NCBI GenBank assembly: GCA_965279195.1
Contig: CBDIHP010000048.1
Location: 543,888-607,887, forward strand
Direction of reading: 5' to 3'
DNA: 64,000 bases
Source of the DNA: CBDIHP01 sp965279195
GTDB lineage: Bacteria; Planctomycetota; Planctomycetia; Isosphaerales; Isosphaeraceae
Shown piece by piece: positions 8,352 through 16,703 of the stretch. A program made the position numbers and the translations under genes. Positions within the stretch are counted from its first letter, which is position 1. Each line of letters begins with the position of its first letter. The notes under the pieces were generated by a model. It saw only the letters and a program-made list of their open reading frames with translations, had not been told where the DNA came from and did no database searches.

Positions 8352-9404
8352 CTAACCCTGCTTCCGCACCCTCGGTCGGAGGATGGGCTCTTCCGGCATC
8401 GTTGAACCGAAGATCGTTCCAGGCTCGATGATCGAGCCCGGGGCCAGGTGGGATCGGTCGGGGACGATGGTCCCGGCGGAATCGTCGCCGATGACGGATC
8501 GGGCACCGACAACAACCCCCTCGCCGAGGTAGGCGTGAGCGATGTGGGCGGCGTCGGTGGCTTCGACGTCACCGAGGAGTGTGCTCTGGATGAGGTTCCC
8601 GCCGACCCGGCAGCGGGGGCCGAGGCTCACGCCGCCGCGAAGCTCGGCGCGGCGGATATCGCAATCGGGGCCGATCGAGCAGGGGCCCTCGACCCGCGAG
8701 AAGGCCCGGACGGTCGCGCCCGAGGCGATCCGGATCGGGCCGTTGGTGGTGTCGAGGACGACATAGGGCTCGATCGTGGCCAGTTCGTGGAGGCTCAGCC
8801 CGCGGACGGGGCCGATCACGGAGGCCGAGGCGAGCTGGCGGTTGCTGACCTCCGGGCGGGTCTCCAGGCGGAGGTCGCGCTCGACGTGCCAGGGGGTGCG
8901 GTCGATCAGGTCCTGGGGGATCTCGACCCAGTCGCCGGCCACTTCGATCGTCGCAACATCCCGTCGGGACAGGAGTTCCTCGAACCAGCCGTCGACGTTG
9001 CCGCTCGCCAGGCCGATGGCCTCGCCGGGCCCGACCCAGGCGGCGGCGGGCAGGCCGTCGCAGAGGGCGATCCAGTCGCCCGCGGCGAAGTCCAGGCCCA
9101 GGCCGACGTTCTCGCCCGTCTCGGGGGCCAGCCAGCGGGCGTTGACGACGAGCGTCCGGCCCCGGGCGAGCCAGTCGGGGTCGTTGACCGGCGTGCGGGG
9201 GTCGCGGGCGAGCTGCCAGGCGACCAGTTCGGGCCGGAGGATCAGGCCGCGACGCGCGGGTCCGGGCCCGACCCCGAAGGCCCGGAAGACCTTGTGTCCG
9301 AGGGTGGTCATGCCCAGGCGGAGGTCGAACGCCGGGCGGTTGTGGGTCAACGGGTGCAGTCGACCTACCGCGCCGTCTTCCACGAGGCAGAGCCGCATCG
9401 TCAT
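8352..9404 (-). CDS. GlmU-like sugar-nucleotidyltransferase / left-handed beta-helix protein
   Basis: A protein of about 350 residues. The N-terminal half has a nucleotidyltransferase-like layout, with LCLVEDGAVGRLHPLTHNRP and an RLGMTTLGHKV segment. The C-terminal half is hexapeptide-repeat rich (GPIRIASGATVRAFSRVEG, then GPCSIGPDCDIRRAELRGG), as in left-handed beta-helix acyltransferases. The combination matches the putative GlmU-family proteins found in Bacteroidetes and Planctomycetes. A role in activating or acetylating a hexosamine phosphate is inferred. The start at 9404 has a strong AAGGAGG ribosome site nine bases upstream. The next gene upstream is a YfcE phosphodiesterase, with a 34-base gap, so the two may be co-transcribed. 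Confidence 0.8.
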   Translation of the reverse strand: MTMRLCLVEDGAVGRLHPLTHNRPAFDLRLGMTTLGHKVFRAFGVGPGPARRGLILRPELVAWQLARDPRTPVNDPDWLARGRTLVVNARWLAPETGENVGLGLDFAAGDWIALCDGLPAAAWVGPGEAIGLASGNVDGWFEELLSRRDVATIEVAGDWVEIPQDLIDRTPWHVERDLRLETRPEVSNRQLASASVIGPVRGLSLHELATIEPYVVLDTTNGPIRIASGATVRAFSRVEGPCSIGPDCDIRRAELRGGVSLGPRCRVGGNLIQSTLLGDVEATDAAHIAHAYLGEGVVVGARSVIGDDSAGTIVPDRSHLAPGSIIEPGTIFGSTMPEEPILRPRVRKQG

Positions 9405-9438
9405 CGTCGAGGGCCTCCTTGCCCGGTCGGGTTCGCGA

Positions 9439-9951
9439 TCAGAACCAGGGGGTGCCGGCACCCCCCTTGGGATCGATCTCCAGGATGTCGAGCGCCTTCG
9501 TCTCCAGGTCGAGCAGGGCGACCGTCCAGCGGCTGGCCCGGTGCAGCGCCCCGGGATTGATGCAGCGGACCTTCCCCACGGTGCGGTCGGAGACGAGGTG
9601 CGTGTGCCCGGATAGGAAGTAGTCGGGTTCGGCCTCGATCAGGCGACGGGCCTCGTCGAACAGGTCCCCGTGCGTCACCCCGAACCGCGCACCGCCGACC
9701 TCGACGATGCCTCCCCGGCCCAGGAACGTCCCCCCCGTCGCCGCGATCGTCCGCTTCAGCAGATTCACCTCATCGTCGTTATTCCCCAGCACATAGGAAC
9801 ACGGCAACGCCCCGCACTCATGGACGATACTCGGCCCCGTGAGGTCCCCGCAGTGGATCAGGGCCTCCGCCCCCGCCTCCAGGAGCTTCGTCACCGCCCG
9901 CGACGTCCGCGCCACCTGGTCGTGCGTGTCCGAGATGATCCCAACCTTCAT
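9439..9951 (-). CDS. YfcE/MJ0936-family metallophosphoesterase
   Basis: A 170-residue protein with the full calcineurin-like metal-binding motif set in order: SDTHD (residues 7-11), CGDL, GNND, THGD and SGHTH. NPGA near the C-terminus is typical of YfcE-type phosphodiesterases. Such enzymes hydrolyse phosphodiester or phosphomonoester bonds using two divalent metals, and the natural substrate is usually unknown. Length and motif spacing are normal for the family. It precedes the GlmU-like gene on the same strand. Confidence 0.9.
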   Translation of the reverse strand: MKVGIISDTHDQVARTSRAVTKLLEAGAEALIHCGDLTGPSIVHECGALPCSYVLGNNDDEVNLLKRTIAATGGTFLGRGGIVEVGGARFGVTHGDLFDEARRLIEAEPDYFLSGHTHLVSDRTVGKVRCINPGALHRASRWTVALLDLETKALDILEIDPKGGAGTPWF

Positions 9952-10024
9952 CCGCTGTCCCCTCCCGGGCCCTCTCCCTCAAGCATAGGCCCGGAATATT
10001 ACCCGCGGCCGGTCTGTTGACGAA

Positions 10025-10051
10025 ATGCCTCCCTCGACCCGGGGGAGGCAT
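10025..10051. terminator. Hairpin ATGCCTCCC / GGGAGGCAT
   Basis: Perfect 9-base arms (10025-10033 and 10043-10051) flank a 9-base GC-rich loop. It lies upstream of the minus-strand YfcE gene, not after any recognised gene, so it could be a terminator of an unseen transcript or a 5' leader structure. There is no T-run. Confidence 0.35.
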
Positions 10052-10400
10052 GGGACTTGACCATTGAGCAGGATATTTGGAGCGAAGGTCGCGGGCCGGG
10101 CAAGAACCCATCGACGTTCGTTCCGGAAAAGAAACTGGCTTCCGGGCGATTTGGGGCGTAGGATGGATTCTGGAGATCACAGCTTGCGGGCCGGGGGGGT
10201 CGAAAAGGACTCGTCCCGGGCGGCGGCGGTGGTCTCCCCGGGGGCCCTGGTGGGGTCGCCGGGCGGCCGTCCGGTGGATTTCGGCGGTCGCGGGTCGGGT
10301 TTCCTGTAACGGCGGACGGGATCGGGGTTTCAGGCCCGGTCGCCGCGTCGCCAGGGGGGACTCGCCCAGGGTTTTCCCGCGATGCGCGGGGAGGTGTTCC

Positions 10401-10619
10401 ATGTCCATTGCGATCCGTCCCAAGCGTTCGATACCGATGCCGAAGCCCGCTGTCGACGCCGAGTCGAAGCGGATGTCCCGAGACGTGCCGACGCCCGCCC
10501 GCCCGAAGCCCGAGGAGGCTCCGGACCGCGGCGATCAGGGGCGTGAGGCCCCCGACGCCGGCTACGGCCGTTCTGGCTCCCTGGAGAATGTCTTCACACA
10601 TGGCCGAAGCCAGAGCTGA
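10401..10619 (+). CDS. Possible small hypothetical protein
   Basis: A 72-codon frame beginning MSIAIRPKRSIPMPKPAVDA and ending in FTHGRSQS. It is preceded by GGGGAGGTGTTCC, a plausible ribosome binding site. The composition is charged and proline-rich with no domain recognised. It lies in an otherwise empty 1-kb region, so it may be chance. Confidence 0.28.
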   Translation: MSIAIRPKRSIPMPKPAVDAESKRMSRDVPTPARPKPEEAPDRGDQGREAPDAGYGRSGSLENVFTHGRSQS

Positions 10620-10868
10620 GCGGTCGGGCCAGGAGCCGATCCCGGACCACCGGAGGCCCCACCGCACCGCTCTACCGGCAAGGATCACCCTCTCCGCGAC
10701 CGCACACTGATCCTTCACCGCCGGCGAGCCTGACGGATTGCATCGCCCTCCCTTGGACTCGACTCCCGACTCCTCGCAGGATCCGGCTCCCCTCCACCAG
10801 ACCGACCAACCGAGACGCCCCGGCCCTGGACCACTCATCCGGGGAACCGGGGCGTCCGGCGTTGAAAT

Positions 10869-10884
10869 TGTTTCACGTGGAACA
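10869..10884. other. parS: parS-like ParB binding site 2
   Basis: TGTTTCACGTGGAACA is the well-known parS variant with one half-site GTGGAACA. It differs from site 1 (5058-5073) by a single base and lies 5.8 kb from it, again in non-coding DNA. A dispersed-motif copy follows 56 bases downstream. Two matches to a 16-base consensus within 6 kb are very unlikely by chance in GC-rich DNA. Confidence 0.85.
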
Positions 10885-10940
10885 TTTTGCCAGGCTTTCC
10901 CATCCTGTGTCTCGGGGAGGGAAGGGCATTCCTCTCGAGA

Positions 10941-10970
10941 ATTGGGTTTGTTCCCGCAATTTTTCGATCG
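10941..10970 (+). repeat. Dispersed motif copy beside parS-like site 2
   Basis: The sequence AATTGGGTTTGTTCCCGCAA is followed by TTTTTCGATCGGGGCCGG. It shares the TTTGTTCCC core and the trailing TTTTCGA and CCGG with the copy at 5010-5037 (read on the minus strand). The order relative to the adjacent parS-like site is also the same. Confidence 0.55.
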
Positions 10971-10978
10971 GGGCCGGT

Positions 10979-12739
10979 TCAGAGCGCCGTGTCGTCGTCG
11001 TTGGGTTCGTTCGGCGTGAGTTGGGCGCGGTCGCGGAGGGTGTTGGCGAGGGTGCGGAGCCAAAGGGCGACGGCCTGAGCGCCGGGGTCGGGGTGGCCGA
11101 GGGCGCGGTCGGCTAGGTAGCTGGAACGCCCGCGGCGCGGGGGCATGGAGGCGGTGGCCCGTGCGCCGGCCTCGGCGGCCTCGGCGGCGGCGTCGAGCGA
11201 GAGGTGCGGATCCTCGCCCCGGGCCAGGTGGGCGGAGAGGGTCTCACAGGCGGGGAACAGGGCGTCGAGCATCGTGCGGTCCTGGGCCCGCGCGTCGCCC
11301 AGTTCGGCCACGCCGTGCACGCCCGCCGAGAAGGCCTCAGCCCAGGTTTTCGGGGAGGCCGGGTCGCCTTCGCGGAGCTTGCCCGACGCCCGGAAGAGGA
11401 GCATGGCGTAGAGCGGGCCGGAGGTCCCCCCCAGGCTGCGCTGGAGGACCGTGCTCAACGACTGCAAGGTCGCGGCGGGGTCGTCGAGCGGCAGGGTCGG
11501 CAGGGTTTCGAGGACGGCCTGGACGCCCCGGGCGAGGCTGAGGCCGAGGTCGCCGTCGCCGACCGCGCGGTCGAGTTCGTTGAGCTTGCCGGCGGAGTCG
11601 ATGAGGGTGCGGCCGACGGCCCGGATGGCCTGGTCGAGGCTCCGCCCGAGTTCGGTCTTCGGCGGTGGGAGGGGGGCGGACGCGTCGGTCTCCGGCGGTA
11701 GGGGCTCGAAGCCGGGGATGGTGGGCCGGGGGGCGGCGGCGGCGTTCGGCCAGGCCGGCGCGGCGGTCGGGGCATCGAGCCGGGCGAGGCGCAGGTCGTC
11801 GACCTCCATCACGCTGAGGGACACCCCGGCCATCTCCAGCGAGGAGAGGAACGTGCCCGCATAGACCCGTTCGAGGATCAGCCCTCGGGACTGGAGCACG
11901 GCCACCGCGCGTCTCGCGAGGATGGCCAGTTCCATGGTGGTGGTGCCGCCGAGGTTGTTGATGAGCAGGACGACCCGGTCGCCCCGGACGTGCCGCGCGC
12001 CCCCGACGATCGCGGCGAGGAGGCGGTCGACGGTGGCGTCGACGGGCTCGACGGGGATGCGACGGGCTCCGGGCTCGCCGTGGATGCCGAGTCCGAGTTC
12101 GATCTCGTCCTCGGCGAGGCTGAAGCTGGGTGTGCCGGCGGCGGGGATGGTGCAGGGGGTGAGGGCGACGCCCATGGTGCCGACGGCCTCGGCGGCGTCC
12201 TTGGCCTCGGCGGCAACGACATCGAGGGGCAAGCCCGCCTCGGCGGCGGCGCCGGCGATCTTGTGGACGAGGATGGTGCCGGCGAGGCCCCGGGGCCCGG
12301 CCGATTGGGCCGACGGGGGCAGGGCGACGTCGTCGGCCACGACGACCATCTCGACGGGGATGCCCTCGGCGCGGGCGAGTTCGGCGGCGAGGCCGAAGTT
12401 GAGACGGTCGCCGGTGTAGTTCTTGACGATCAGGAGCACGCCCGCCTTGCCGCCGACCGCCTTGATCGCGGAGAGGACGGCGTCGGGGCTGGGGGAGGTG
12501 AAGACGTCGCCCGCCACGGCCGCGCCGAGCATCCCCTGGCCCACGTAGCCGGCGTGGGCGGGCTCGTGGCCGCTGCCGCCGCCGGAGATCAGGGCGACCC
12601 GGGAATCGCCGGACCTGTCCGCGTCTGCGCGGAGGATCACGGGCCGGCTGGGGAGCCGCCGGAGCGCGGGGTAGATGGCCACCAGGCCGTCGAGCATCTC
12701 GTCGACGACCGCATCCGGGCGGTTGATCAGCTTTTTCAT
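10979..12739 (-). CDS. dhaKL: Dihydroxyacetone kinase, single-chain DhaK-DhaL type (ATP-dependent)
   Basis: A 586-residue fusion. The DhaK domain (about 1-335) contains SGGGSGHEP (52-60) and KNYTGDRLNFG, and H220 in GIHGEPG is the histidine that binds the substrate covalently. After a proline/alanine linker, the DhaL domain (about 370-end) has the Mg-ATP motif AVGDGDLG and GGTSGPLYAMLL, with GHPDPGA near the end. One polypeptide carrying both domains indicates the ATP-dependent enzyme, not the PTS-linked one, and no DhaM is nearby. It phosphorylates dihydroxyacetone (or a related triose) to feed glycolysis. The C-terminal tail NEPNDDDTAL is encoded partly by a TTGGGTTCGTTCGG match on the opposite strand. 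No glycerol dehydrogenase is adjacent. Confidence 0.95.
   Translation of the reverse strand: MKKLINRPDAVVDEMLDGLVAIYPALRRLPSRPVILRADADRSGDSRVALISGGGSGHEPAHAGYVGQGMLGAAVAGDVFTSPSPDAVLSAIKAVGGKAGVLLIVKNYTGDRLNFGLAAELARAEGIPVEMVVVADDVALPPSAQSAGPRGLAGTILVHKIAGAAAEAGLPLDVVAAEAKDAAEAVGTMGVALTPCTIPAAGTPSFSLAEDEIELGLGIHGEPGARRIPVEPVDATVDRLLAAIVGGARHVRGDRVVLLINNLGGTTTMELAILARRAVAVLQSRGLILERVYAGTFLSSLEMAGVSLSVMEVDDLRLARLDAPTAAPAWPNAAAAPRPTIPGFEPLPPETDASAPLPPPKTELGRSLDQAIRAVGRTLIDSAGKLNELDRAVGDGDLGLSLARGVQAVLETLPTLPLDDPAATLQSLSTVLQRSLGGTSGPLYAMLLFRASGKLREGDPASPKTWAEAFSAGVHGVAELGDARAQDRTMLDALFPACETLSAHLARGEDPHLSLDAAAEAAEAGARATASMPPRRGRSSYLADRALGHPDPGAQAVALWLRTLANTLRDRAQLTPNEPNDDDTAL
10999..11020 (+). repeat. 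Dispersed motif match inside the 3' end of dhaKL
   Basis: CGTTGGGTTCGTTCGGCGTG matches the TTGGGTTCGTTCGG core of the intergenic copies. It lies antisense within the last codons of the kinase gene, which code for the non-conserved tail. It may be coincidence. Confidence 0.3.
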
Positions 12740-12854
12740 GGCGGGGCGGACCCTTCGAGAGACCCCTCGGGCGCGACGGCCCCTCTTCCCGACTTGAACT
12801 TAACCGAACCGGGGTGATCCGGCCAGAAGGGGCGTCCCCTCCGCGCAGCAAAAC

Positions 12855-12886
12855 GCCCATGCCGGAGGGATGCCTCCGGCACGGGC
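12855..12886 (-). terminator. Intrinsic terminator after the 4Fe-4S protein gene
   Basis: GCCGGAGG (12861-12868) pairs with CCTCCGGC (12873-12880) around a GATG loop, and the stem extends outward through GCCC/GGGC after a 2-base bulge. On the minus strand the stem is followed by GTTTTG. It sits 25-56 bases after the stop of the minus-strand gene ending at 12911. Confidence 0.65.
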
Positions 12887-12910
12887 GATGGAGGTCGCGA
12901 CCTTGCCCGT

Positions 12911-14698
12911 TCAGACCGAGACGAGGTCCTGGGCGTCTTCCTCGACGAGGGTGAGGAGGAGCGAGCGGTCCTTGGAGCGGGTCTCGCCGATCGCGGTGAC
13001 GTAGACGGCGGGGTCGTCCTTCACCGGGCATTCGTGCTCGCAGATGCCGCATCCGATGCACTTGACGGGGTCGATGTACGGCCGCTTGAGCTGGAGGGTG
13101 GCCCCCCAGCGGTCAGTGACCTCGACGTTGCGGGTGAAGATCGCCTTGGGGCTGACCGGGCAGACCTCCTCGCAGACGACGCAGGAGGTGTCCATCGCCC
13201 AGGGGAGGCAGCGACCCTGGTTGTAGAAGGCCGTGCCGGTCTTGATCGGCCCCTTGGCGGCGAACGGCCCGGTGCCGAGCTTCTCGGCGATCGAGATCTC
13301 GCGGATGGCCCCGGTCGGGCAGACCTGGCTGCAGAGGGTGCAGTTCAGCTCGCACCAGCCCATCTTCGAGATCATGATCGGGGTCCAGAGGCCCTCGACC
13401 CCGGCCTCGAAGAGGCTCGGCTGCAGGACGTTGGTGGGGCAGACGCGGATGCACTGGTCGCACTTGATGCAGCGCCTGAGGAATTCGTCCTCCTCCACCG
13501 ATCCCGGGGGCCGGATCACCGATTTCTGCCAGTTCTTCTTGACCCCGCCGGAGAGCCGGGCCATGGGGAAGAAGAAGAGGCCGAAGAGGCCCGCCATGAG
13601 GAGCTGACGCCGGCCGACCTGGGGATAGGGGATCTCGCTCGCCTTGCGGGGGAGGAACCGATAGGTCAGGGCGTCGTGCGGGCAGTCCTCGATGCAGTTG
13701 AGGCAGACGAAACATTCGCTCTTGCGGAGGTCCTTGTGCGGGTCGGAGGCGCCTTCGCAGCTCTTGAGGCAGAGGTCGCAGTCGGTGCAGCGGACGGGGT
13801 CGCGGTCGATCCGCCAGAGTGAGAACCGGCTGAAGACCCCGAGCAGGGCCCCGAGCGGGCAGATGGCGCGGCAGAAGAACCGGGGGATCCACCAGTTCGC
13901 GACGAGGAACCCGACGAAGATGATCCCGACCAGCCAGGCCTGCCAGTACTCGCGGTTCTCGGTGTAGATGCCTTCCGAGGCCATGTGCACGGTTGGCAGG
14001 ACGCTGGTGGTCATCGACCGGACGGTCAGGGCGATGGGGTCGAGGAGGCCGATCTGGAGTGTGGAGTTCCCCGGCTTGTGCTCCTCGGCCGCGAGCGAGA
14101 CGCCCATGCCGATGGCGGTGAAGACGCGCCCGGGGAGGGGCACCTCGGCGAACGTGACCGGCTGGCCGCCGGCGTCGTTACGCTTGGGGAGTTCGTCGCC
14201 CGGGGCGAGCTTGGTGCCGTCGGTGAGGACGTACATGCCGCCCGACTTGAGCGGGATCACCCCCCTGTAGGCGGCGATGACCTTGCCGGGTGCGTCGATG
14301 GTGGTGGGGATGATCCAGACGCTGGCCATGACGAGCATGGCGGCGAGGATGTAGTACTTGATCGCGTAGATCTTGCGGTAGCGGTTGACCTCGATGGCTT
14401 CCTTGGTGCTGCGGCGCTTGCCGATGTTCCCGAAGATGTGGTGCAGGATGCCGAAGGGGCACATCCAGTTGCACCAGACCCGGCCGAGCATCATCGTCAC
14501 GGCGATGACGATCAGGCCCCAGACGAGGTTCCGGTAGATCGTGTGCGTCGTCAGCGCGGTGCTGACCGCCACGAGCGGGGTCGCCTCGAGGAACAGCGAC
14601 ACGGGCCACCCCTTGAGGTAGCGCAGGTCGGTGATCAGCAGGAAGAACAGGAAGAGGCCGAGGAACAGGGCCTCGTAGGCTCGTCGGATCTTGACCAT
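12911..14698 (-). CDS. Membrane-bound polyferredoxin, NapH/NapG-like fusion
   Basis: A 595-residue protein. The N-terminal part is polytopic, with helices around 10-30, 55-75, 115-135 and 255-275. It carries the NapH/NosR-type motifs WCNWMCPFG and FCRAICPLG. A series of 4Fe-4S motifs follows: CTDCDLCLKSC, CFVCLNCIEDC, CIKCDQCIRVC, CTLCSQVC and CIGCGICEHEC, plus an extra CVVCEEVC cluster. This resembles NapH fused to NapG, a quinol-linked electron conduit. No nitrate reductase is nearby. Upstream on the same strand are Uma2, DUF362 and DUF6599-like genes, and DUF362 proteins are commonly linked to such ferredoxins. The electron donor and acceptor are unknown. Confidence 0.85.
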   Translation of the reverse strand: MVKIRRAYEALFLGLFLFFLLITDLRYLKGWPVSLFLEATPLVAVSTALTTHTIYRNLVWGLIVIAVTMMLGRVWCNWMCPFGILHHIFGNIGKRRSTKEAIEVNRYRKIYAIKYYILAAMLVMASVWIIPTTIDAPGKVIAAYRGVIPLKSGGMYVLTDGTKLAPGDELPKRNDAGGQPVTFAEVPLPGRVFTAIGMGVSLAAEEHKPGNSTLQIGLLDPIALTVRSMTTSVLPTVHMASEGIYTENREYWQAWLVGIIFVGFLVANWWIPRFFCRAICPLGALLGVFSRFSLWRIDRDPVRCTDCDLCLKSCEGASDPHKDLRKSECFVCLNCIEDCPHDALTYRFLPRKASEIPYPQVGRRQLLMAGLFGLFFFPMARLSGGVKKNWQKSVIRPPGSVEEDEFLRRCIKCDQCIRVCPTNVLQPSLFEAGVEGLWTPIMISKMGWCELNCTLCSQVCPTGAIREISIAEKLGTGPFAAKGPIKTGTAFYNQGRCLPWAMDTSCVVCEEVCPVSPKAIFTRNVEVTDRWGATLQLKRPYIDPVKCIGCGICEHECPVKDDPAVYVTAIGETRSKDRSLLLTLVEEDAQDLVSV

Positions 14699-14766
14699 GG
14701 GTGGGGTCCAGGTCCCTCGGGAGGTGGGGAAGCCGTTGCGGGTTATCGATAATACGGCAGGCGAGG

Positions 14767-15408
14767 TCAGTCGAACAGGATGCCCTTAAGGTTCAGGACG
14801 AACCCGGGGAGGACGTCCTCGCCGGAGAGGGTTTCCGGGCGTTTGAGGATCTCGAAGGGCTGGCCTGGGCGGTGGATCTCGACTGTCGCGGTCTTCGGGT
14901 CGAGCAGCCAGCCGAGCCGTGAACCTTGAGTTACGAATTCCAGCAAGCGATCGCGAACCTCGGCGATCCGGTCGCTCGGGGAGGTCAATTCCGCGACGAA
15001 GTCGGGGCAGATCGGGGCGAACCGTTCCTGCTGCTCCGGCGGGACGACGGACCAGCGAGGAGTCGAGATCCAGGCTGCGTCAGGCGAGTGGATGGCTCCG
15101 TTGGGCAACGTGAAGCCGGCTGAGGAGTCGAAGACCACACCGAGTCTCGCCGTTTCGTTCCACATCCCGAGGAGGAGGTTGAGCCTGGCGTTGCGGTTGC
15201 TCGTTTTCGACCCGGCGGGAGACATGACGATCACTTCTCCCGTGGAGAGTCGGCCCAACCTGAGGTACCGATTGTCCGCGCTCAGGCGCTCGAAATCGGC
15301 GGGCGAGGCGAAGAGGCCAGTGTTCGTCCTGACGGAGAGCACGACGACTTCCGGGGCCGACGGGGCGTCGACGACCATGGTCGATTCGAAAGGATCCATC
15401 GACCTCAT
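14767..15408 (-). CDS. Uma2 family (DUF820) PD-(D/E)XK endonuclease-like protein
   Basis: A 213-residue protein with the layout of the Uma2 family. It has an N-terminal strand-rich part (YLRLGRLSTGEVIVMSPAGS), then a mid-protein IHSPDAAWIS with the conserved SPDAAWI signature. The ICPDFVAELTSPSD core supplies the D and E of the nuclease motif, and a domain with LGWLLDPKTATVEIHRPGQ follows. These proteins are expanded in Planctomycetes and Cyanobacteria, and their physiological role is unclear. It sits between DUF362 and polyferredoxin genes, 68 and 60 bases from its neighbours and in the same direction, so it seems to have been inserted into a redox operon. The start could also be the ATG at 15399. 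Confidence 0.85.
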   Translation of the reverse strand: MRSMDPFESTMVVDAPSAPEVVVLSVRTNTGLFASPADFERLSADNRYLRLGRLSTGEVIVMSPAGSKTSNRNARLNLLLGMWNETARLGVVFDSSAGFTLPNGAIHSPDAAWISTPRWSVVPPEQQERFAPICPDFVAELTSPSDRIAEVRDRLLEFVTQGSRLGWLLDPKTATVEIHRPGQPFEILKRPETLSGEDVLPGFVLNLKGILFD

Positions 15409-15468
15409 GCCTGTTCGCCTCGCTTCATCCGTTGACGAAAGCGGCAGCCGGGCTGCCGCGCTCCAAAG

Positions 15469-16578
15469 TCAGACGGTGATCTCGCGGGTCCACTGGGGAC
15501 GCCAGTCGGCGCCGAGGTCGCGCTTGATGGCCTTGTCGAGGTAGAGGATCTCGTGGCGGGGTTTTTCGAGCAGGCGGCTGACGCACCAGGAGTCGACGGC
15601 GACATGGTCGGTGCCGACGACGATGGTGTCGCCCCGCTTGACGTCATTCAGGCTGCCGCCGGTGGGGCCGTTGCGCATGAGCATCTTGCGGCCGTCGGCG
15701 ATGACGAGCGTCGGCTTGATCATCTGGGCGAAGTCCGAGATGATCCCGTGGATGTTCTGGTGGAACTGGTTGCGGGGGTTGCCGAGCAGCCCGTACCAGT
15801 TCTTCATGGTGACCGTCGCCTTGCAGAGGTTGTGGTCCTTGACTGGCGAGATGCCGATGACCTTGGTCGCCTCGCGGAAGGGGCGGTAGAACATCCGCCA
15901 GGTGTTCGTGATCGTCTCGCCGCCGACGTAGAGCTGCTCGAAGTAGCTGTCCTTGGGCAGCATCAGCTCGGCGCCGGCCTTGAGCGCGGCGTCGCCGACC
16001 TTGGTCTTGAAGAAGCAGCTCTCGGGGTTATTGATCGGGTTGTCGCAGACGATGACCTTCCTCGCCCCCGCGCCGAAGCAGAGCTTGACGACGGCCGAGA
16101 CGGTGTCGGGCTGGGTGGTGGCCGCGAGGTCGGGGTTCTTATCGAACGCGACGTTGGGCTTGATGACGACCACATCGCCCTTGGTGATGAACTGGGCGAT
16201 CCCCTTCTCGCCCCCCATCTCCTCCATGGCCGCCTTGACCATGGCGAACGCCTGGTCCTCGCGGGCCTGGAGTTCCTCATCGCGGCTGGCGAATTTGGAC
16301 GAGTCGGGCGGCGTGGCTCGGACAACCACGAGGCTCGGCTTGCTCGACGGCAGGTTCACCGCGTAGCTCTTGAGCCGCACGGGGGGCGGGGGCTTGACGC
16401 CTTCCATGCCCCACTGGTCGCGTAGCAGGTAGCCCCCCGCGAGCGCCCCGCCGGCCACGGCCGCGAAGCCGCCGACCTGAGTGGCGAACTGACGACGGCT
16501 GAAGGACGAGTCCGCGGGATTGACTCCGCCGAGCCGTTCCAGATTCTTCTGCTGAGTCCGGGTCAATTTCTCGGCCAT
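15469..16578 (-). CDS. Tat-exported DUF362 domain-containing protein
   Basis: A 369-residue protein. A twin-arginine signal SRRQFATQVGGFAAVAGGAL (about residues 27-46) precedes a DUF362 domain. Recognisable DUF362 segments are GDVVVIKPNVAFDKNP and the Pro-Asp-Thr-Val (QPDTVSAVVKLCFGAGA) stretch. Further ones are NTWRMFYRP, CKATVTMKNWYGLLG and VIADGRKMLMRNGPTGGS. DUF362 proteins often accompany 4Fe-4S ferredoxins and are suspected redox or corrinoid/iron-sulfur-related factors, with no settled activity. Tat export suggests that it folds with a cofactor before export. Upstream are the HEPN pair and a DUF6599-like gene; downstream are Uma2 and the polyferredoxin. Confidence 0.88.
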   Translation of the reverse strand: MAEKLTRTQQKNLERLGGVNPADSSFSRRQFATQVGGFAAVAGGALAGGYLLRDQWGMEGVKPPPPVRLKSYAVNLPSSKPSLVVVRATPPDSSKFASRDEELQAREDQAFAMVKAAMEEMGGEKGIAQFITKGDVVVIKPNVAFDKNPDLAATTQPDTVSAVVKLCFGAGARKVIVCDNPINNPESCFFKTKVGDAALKAGAELMLPKDSYFEQLYVGGETITNTWRMFYRPFREATKVIGISPVKDHNLCKATVTMKNWYGLLGNPRNQFHQNIHGIISDFAQMIKPTLVIADGRKMLMRNGPTGGSLNDVKRGDTIVVGTDHVAVDSWCVSRLLEKPRHEILYLDKAIKRDLGADWRPQWTREITV

Positions 16579-16703
16579 TGGGTCGTCCTCGGGGATGGTC
16601 CCTATCTCAGGGGCGCCTCGATCCGCCTTGAATCGAGGCGATCATTTCGGGGCGGTCGGGCCGGGATTCTCGACAATTGTACGCAACCTGGCCTCGGATG
16701 GGG

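Larger units (their letters stand above)
9952..10978. other. Gene-poor intergenic region of about 1 kb
   Basis: Apart from a possible small gene at 10401-10619, no convincing coding sequence is present; long open frames here are arginine/proline-rich GC artefacts. The stretch holds a hairpin at 10025-10051, a parS-like site at 10869-10884 and a dispersed motif copy at 10941-10970. Confidence 0.5.

Noticed and set aside
11337..13061. 574-codon minus-strand frame overlapping dhaKL
   Set aside because: Arginine/proline-rich translation in a shifted frame of dhaKL.
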